A stretch of DNA of 64,000 bases from Hexactinellida sp. DTS-2022 (taxonomy: Eukaryota; Porifera; Hexactinellida): the NCBI GenBank assembly GCA_028753945.1, contig JAPNXP010000014.1:62001-126000 (forward strand). The letters are read 5' to 3'. Position 1 is the first letter of the stretch, and each line of letters starts with the position of its first letter. Position numbers and translations under genes: made by a program. Under the pieces are notes generated by a model that ran no database searches, had not been told where the DNA came from, and worked only from the letters and a program-made list of their open reading frames with translations. Positions 63,284-64,000 of the stretch are shown in pieces.

Positions 63284-64000
63284 ACTTTATAATATTGTAC
63301 GCATTTTGCGTACAATATACAGCACATTATTTACAGTGGACCTTCGTTGGGATTCGAAATTCATTATATCCCTTTATAATATTGTACGCATTTTGCGTAC
63401 AATATATAGCACATTATTTACAGTGGACCTTCGTTGGGATTCGAAATTCATTATATCCACTTTATAATATTGTACGCATTTTGCGTACAATATACAGCAC
63501 ATTATATACAGTAGACCTTCGTTGAGATTAGAAATTCATTATATCCACTTTATAATATTGTACGCATTTTGCGTACAATGTACAGCACATTATATACAGT
63601 GGACCTTCGTTGAGATTCGAAATTCATTATATCCACTTTATAATATTGTACGCATTTTGCGTACAATATACAGCACATTATATACAGTGGACCTTCGTTG
63701 AGATTCGAAATTCATTATATCCACTTTATAATATTGTACGCATTTTGCGTACAATATACAGCACATTATATACAGTGGACCTTCGTTGGGATTCGAAATT
63801 TATTATATCCACTTTATAATATTGTACGCATTTTGCGTACAATGTACAGCACATTATATACAGTGGACCTTCGTTGAGATTCGAAATTCATTATATCCAC
63901 TTTATAATATTGTACGCATTTTGCGTACAATATACAGCACATTATATACAGTAGACCTTCGTTGAGATTCGAAATTCATTATATCCACTTTATAATATTG
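63284..64000. repeat. 88-bp satellite array, unit E (at least 8 monomers, runs off the window)
   Basis: Left end as in units B and C, with no difference seen from them over the visible part. Confidence 0.97.

Overview
This window is nuclear DNA from an intron-rich animal. The genes are broken into short exons with GT/AG boundaries, and introns are packed with small inverted-repeat transposons (MITEs), minisatellites and tetranucleotide tracts. The gene set (Mi-2/CHD4-type remodeller, Qa-SNARE syntaxin, mitochondrial Lon, proteasome chaperone PAC3) is metazoan-like. The dense MITEs whose ends resemble pogo/Tigger termini suggest a marine invertebrate, possibly a sponge, but the species cannot be fixed from the sequence.

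Left part (1-10143, + strand): the last 17 recognisable coding exons of a CHD3/4/5 (Mi-2) gene, 947 codons, joined in phase throughout. They cover the C-terminal SANT-like and CHD C-terminal domains and then an unusual Gln/Gly-rich repetitive tail. An intronless syntaxin gene lies on the - strand inside a 2.1 kb CHD intron. Another intron carries exactly fifty 29-bp repeats.

Middle and right (10335-64000, - strand): a PSMG3 gene and then the C-terminal half of LONP1 (seven exons: AAA+ module plus Ser-Lys protease) lie tail-to-tail with CHD. This block is tandemly amplified. Five units are visible: A (about 10.3-30.9 kb), B (30.9-40.0 kb), C (40.0-53.0 kb, cut short), D (53.06-61.8 kb, which also carries the 3' end of the CHD gene) and E (61.8 kb to beyond the window). 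In every unit the intron before the penultimate LONP1 exon holds an 88-bp satellite, with about 179, 49, 116, 22 and at least 8 monomers in units A-E. At three unit junctions the 5' part of PSMG3 is joined to a broken LONP1 exon at the same base. This gives chimeric PSMG3::LONP1 loci whose Lon frame has an ATG just after the junction and stays open for 550 codons in units A and B. Unit D's Lon carries a 2-nt frameshift and unit C's lacks its upstream exons. The start of a full-length LONP1 would have to lie right of the window.

Sequence left and right of the satellite falls into two types each, and all four combinations occur (A, B, C, D). This is the pattern expected if unequal exchange ran through the intronic satellite. 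The main result is therefore a gene-fragment amplification with a repeated fusion junction, apparently shuffled through an intron-borne satellite whose monomer resembles the local MITE ends.
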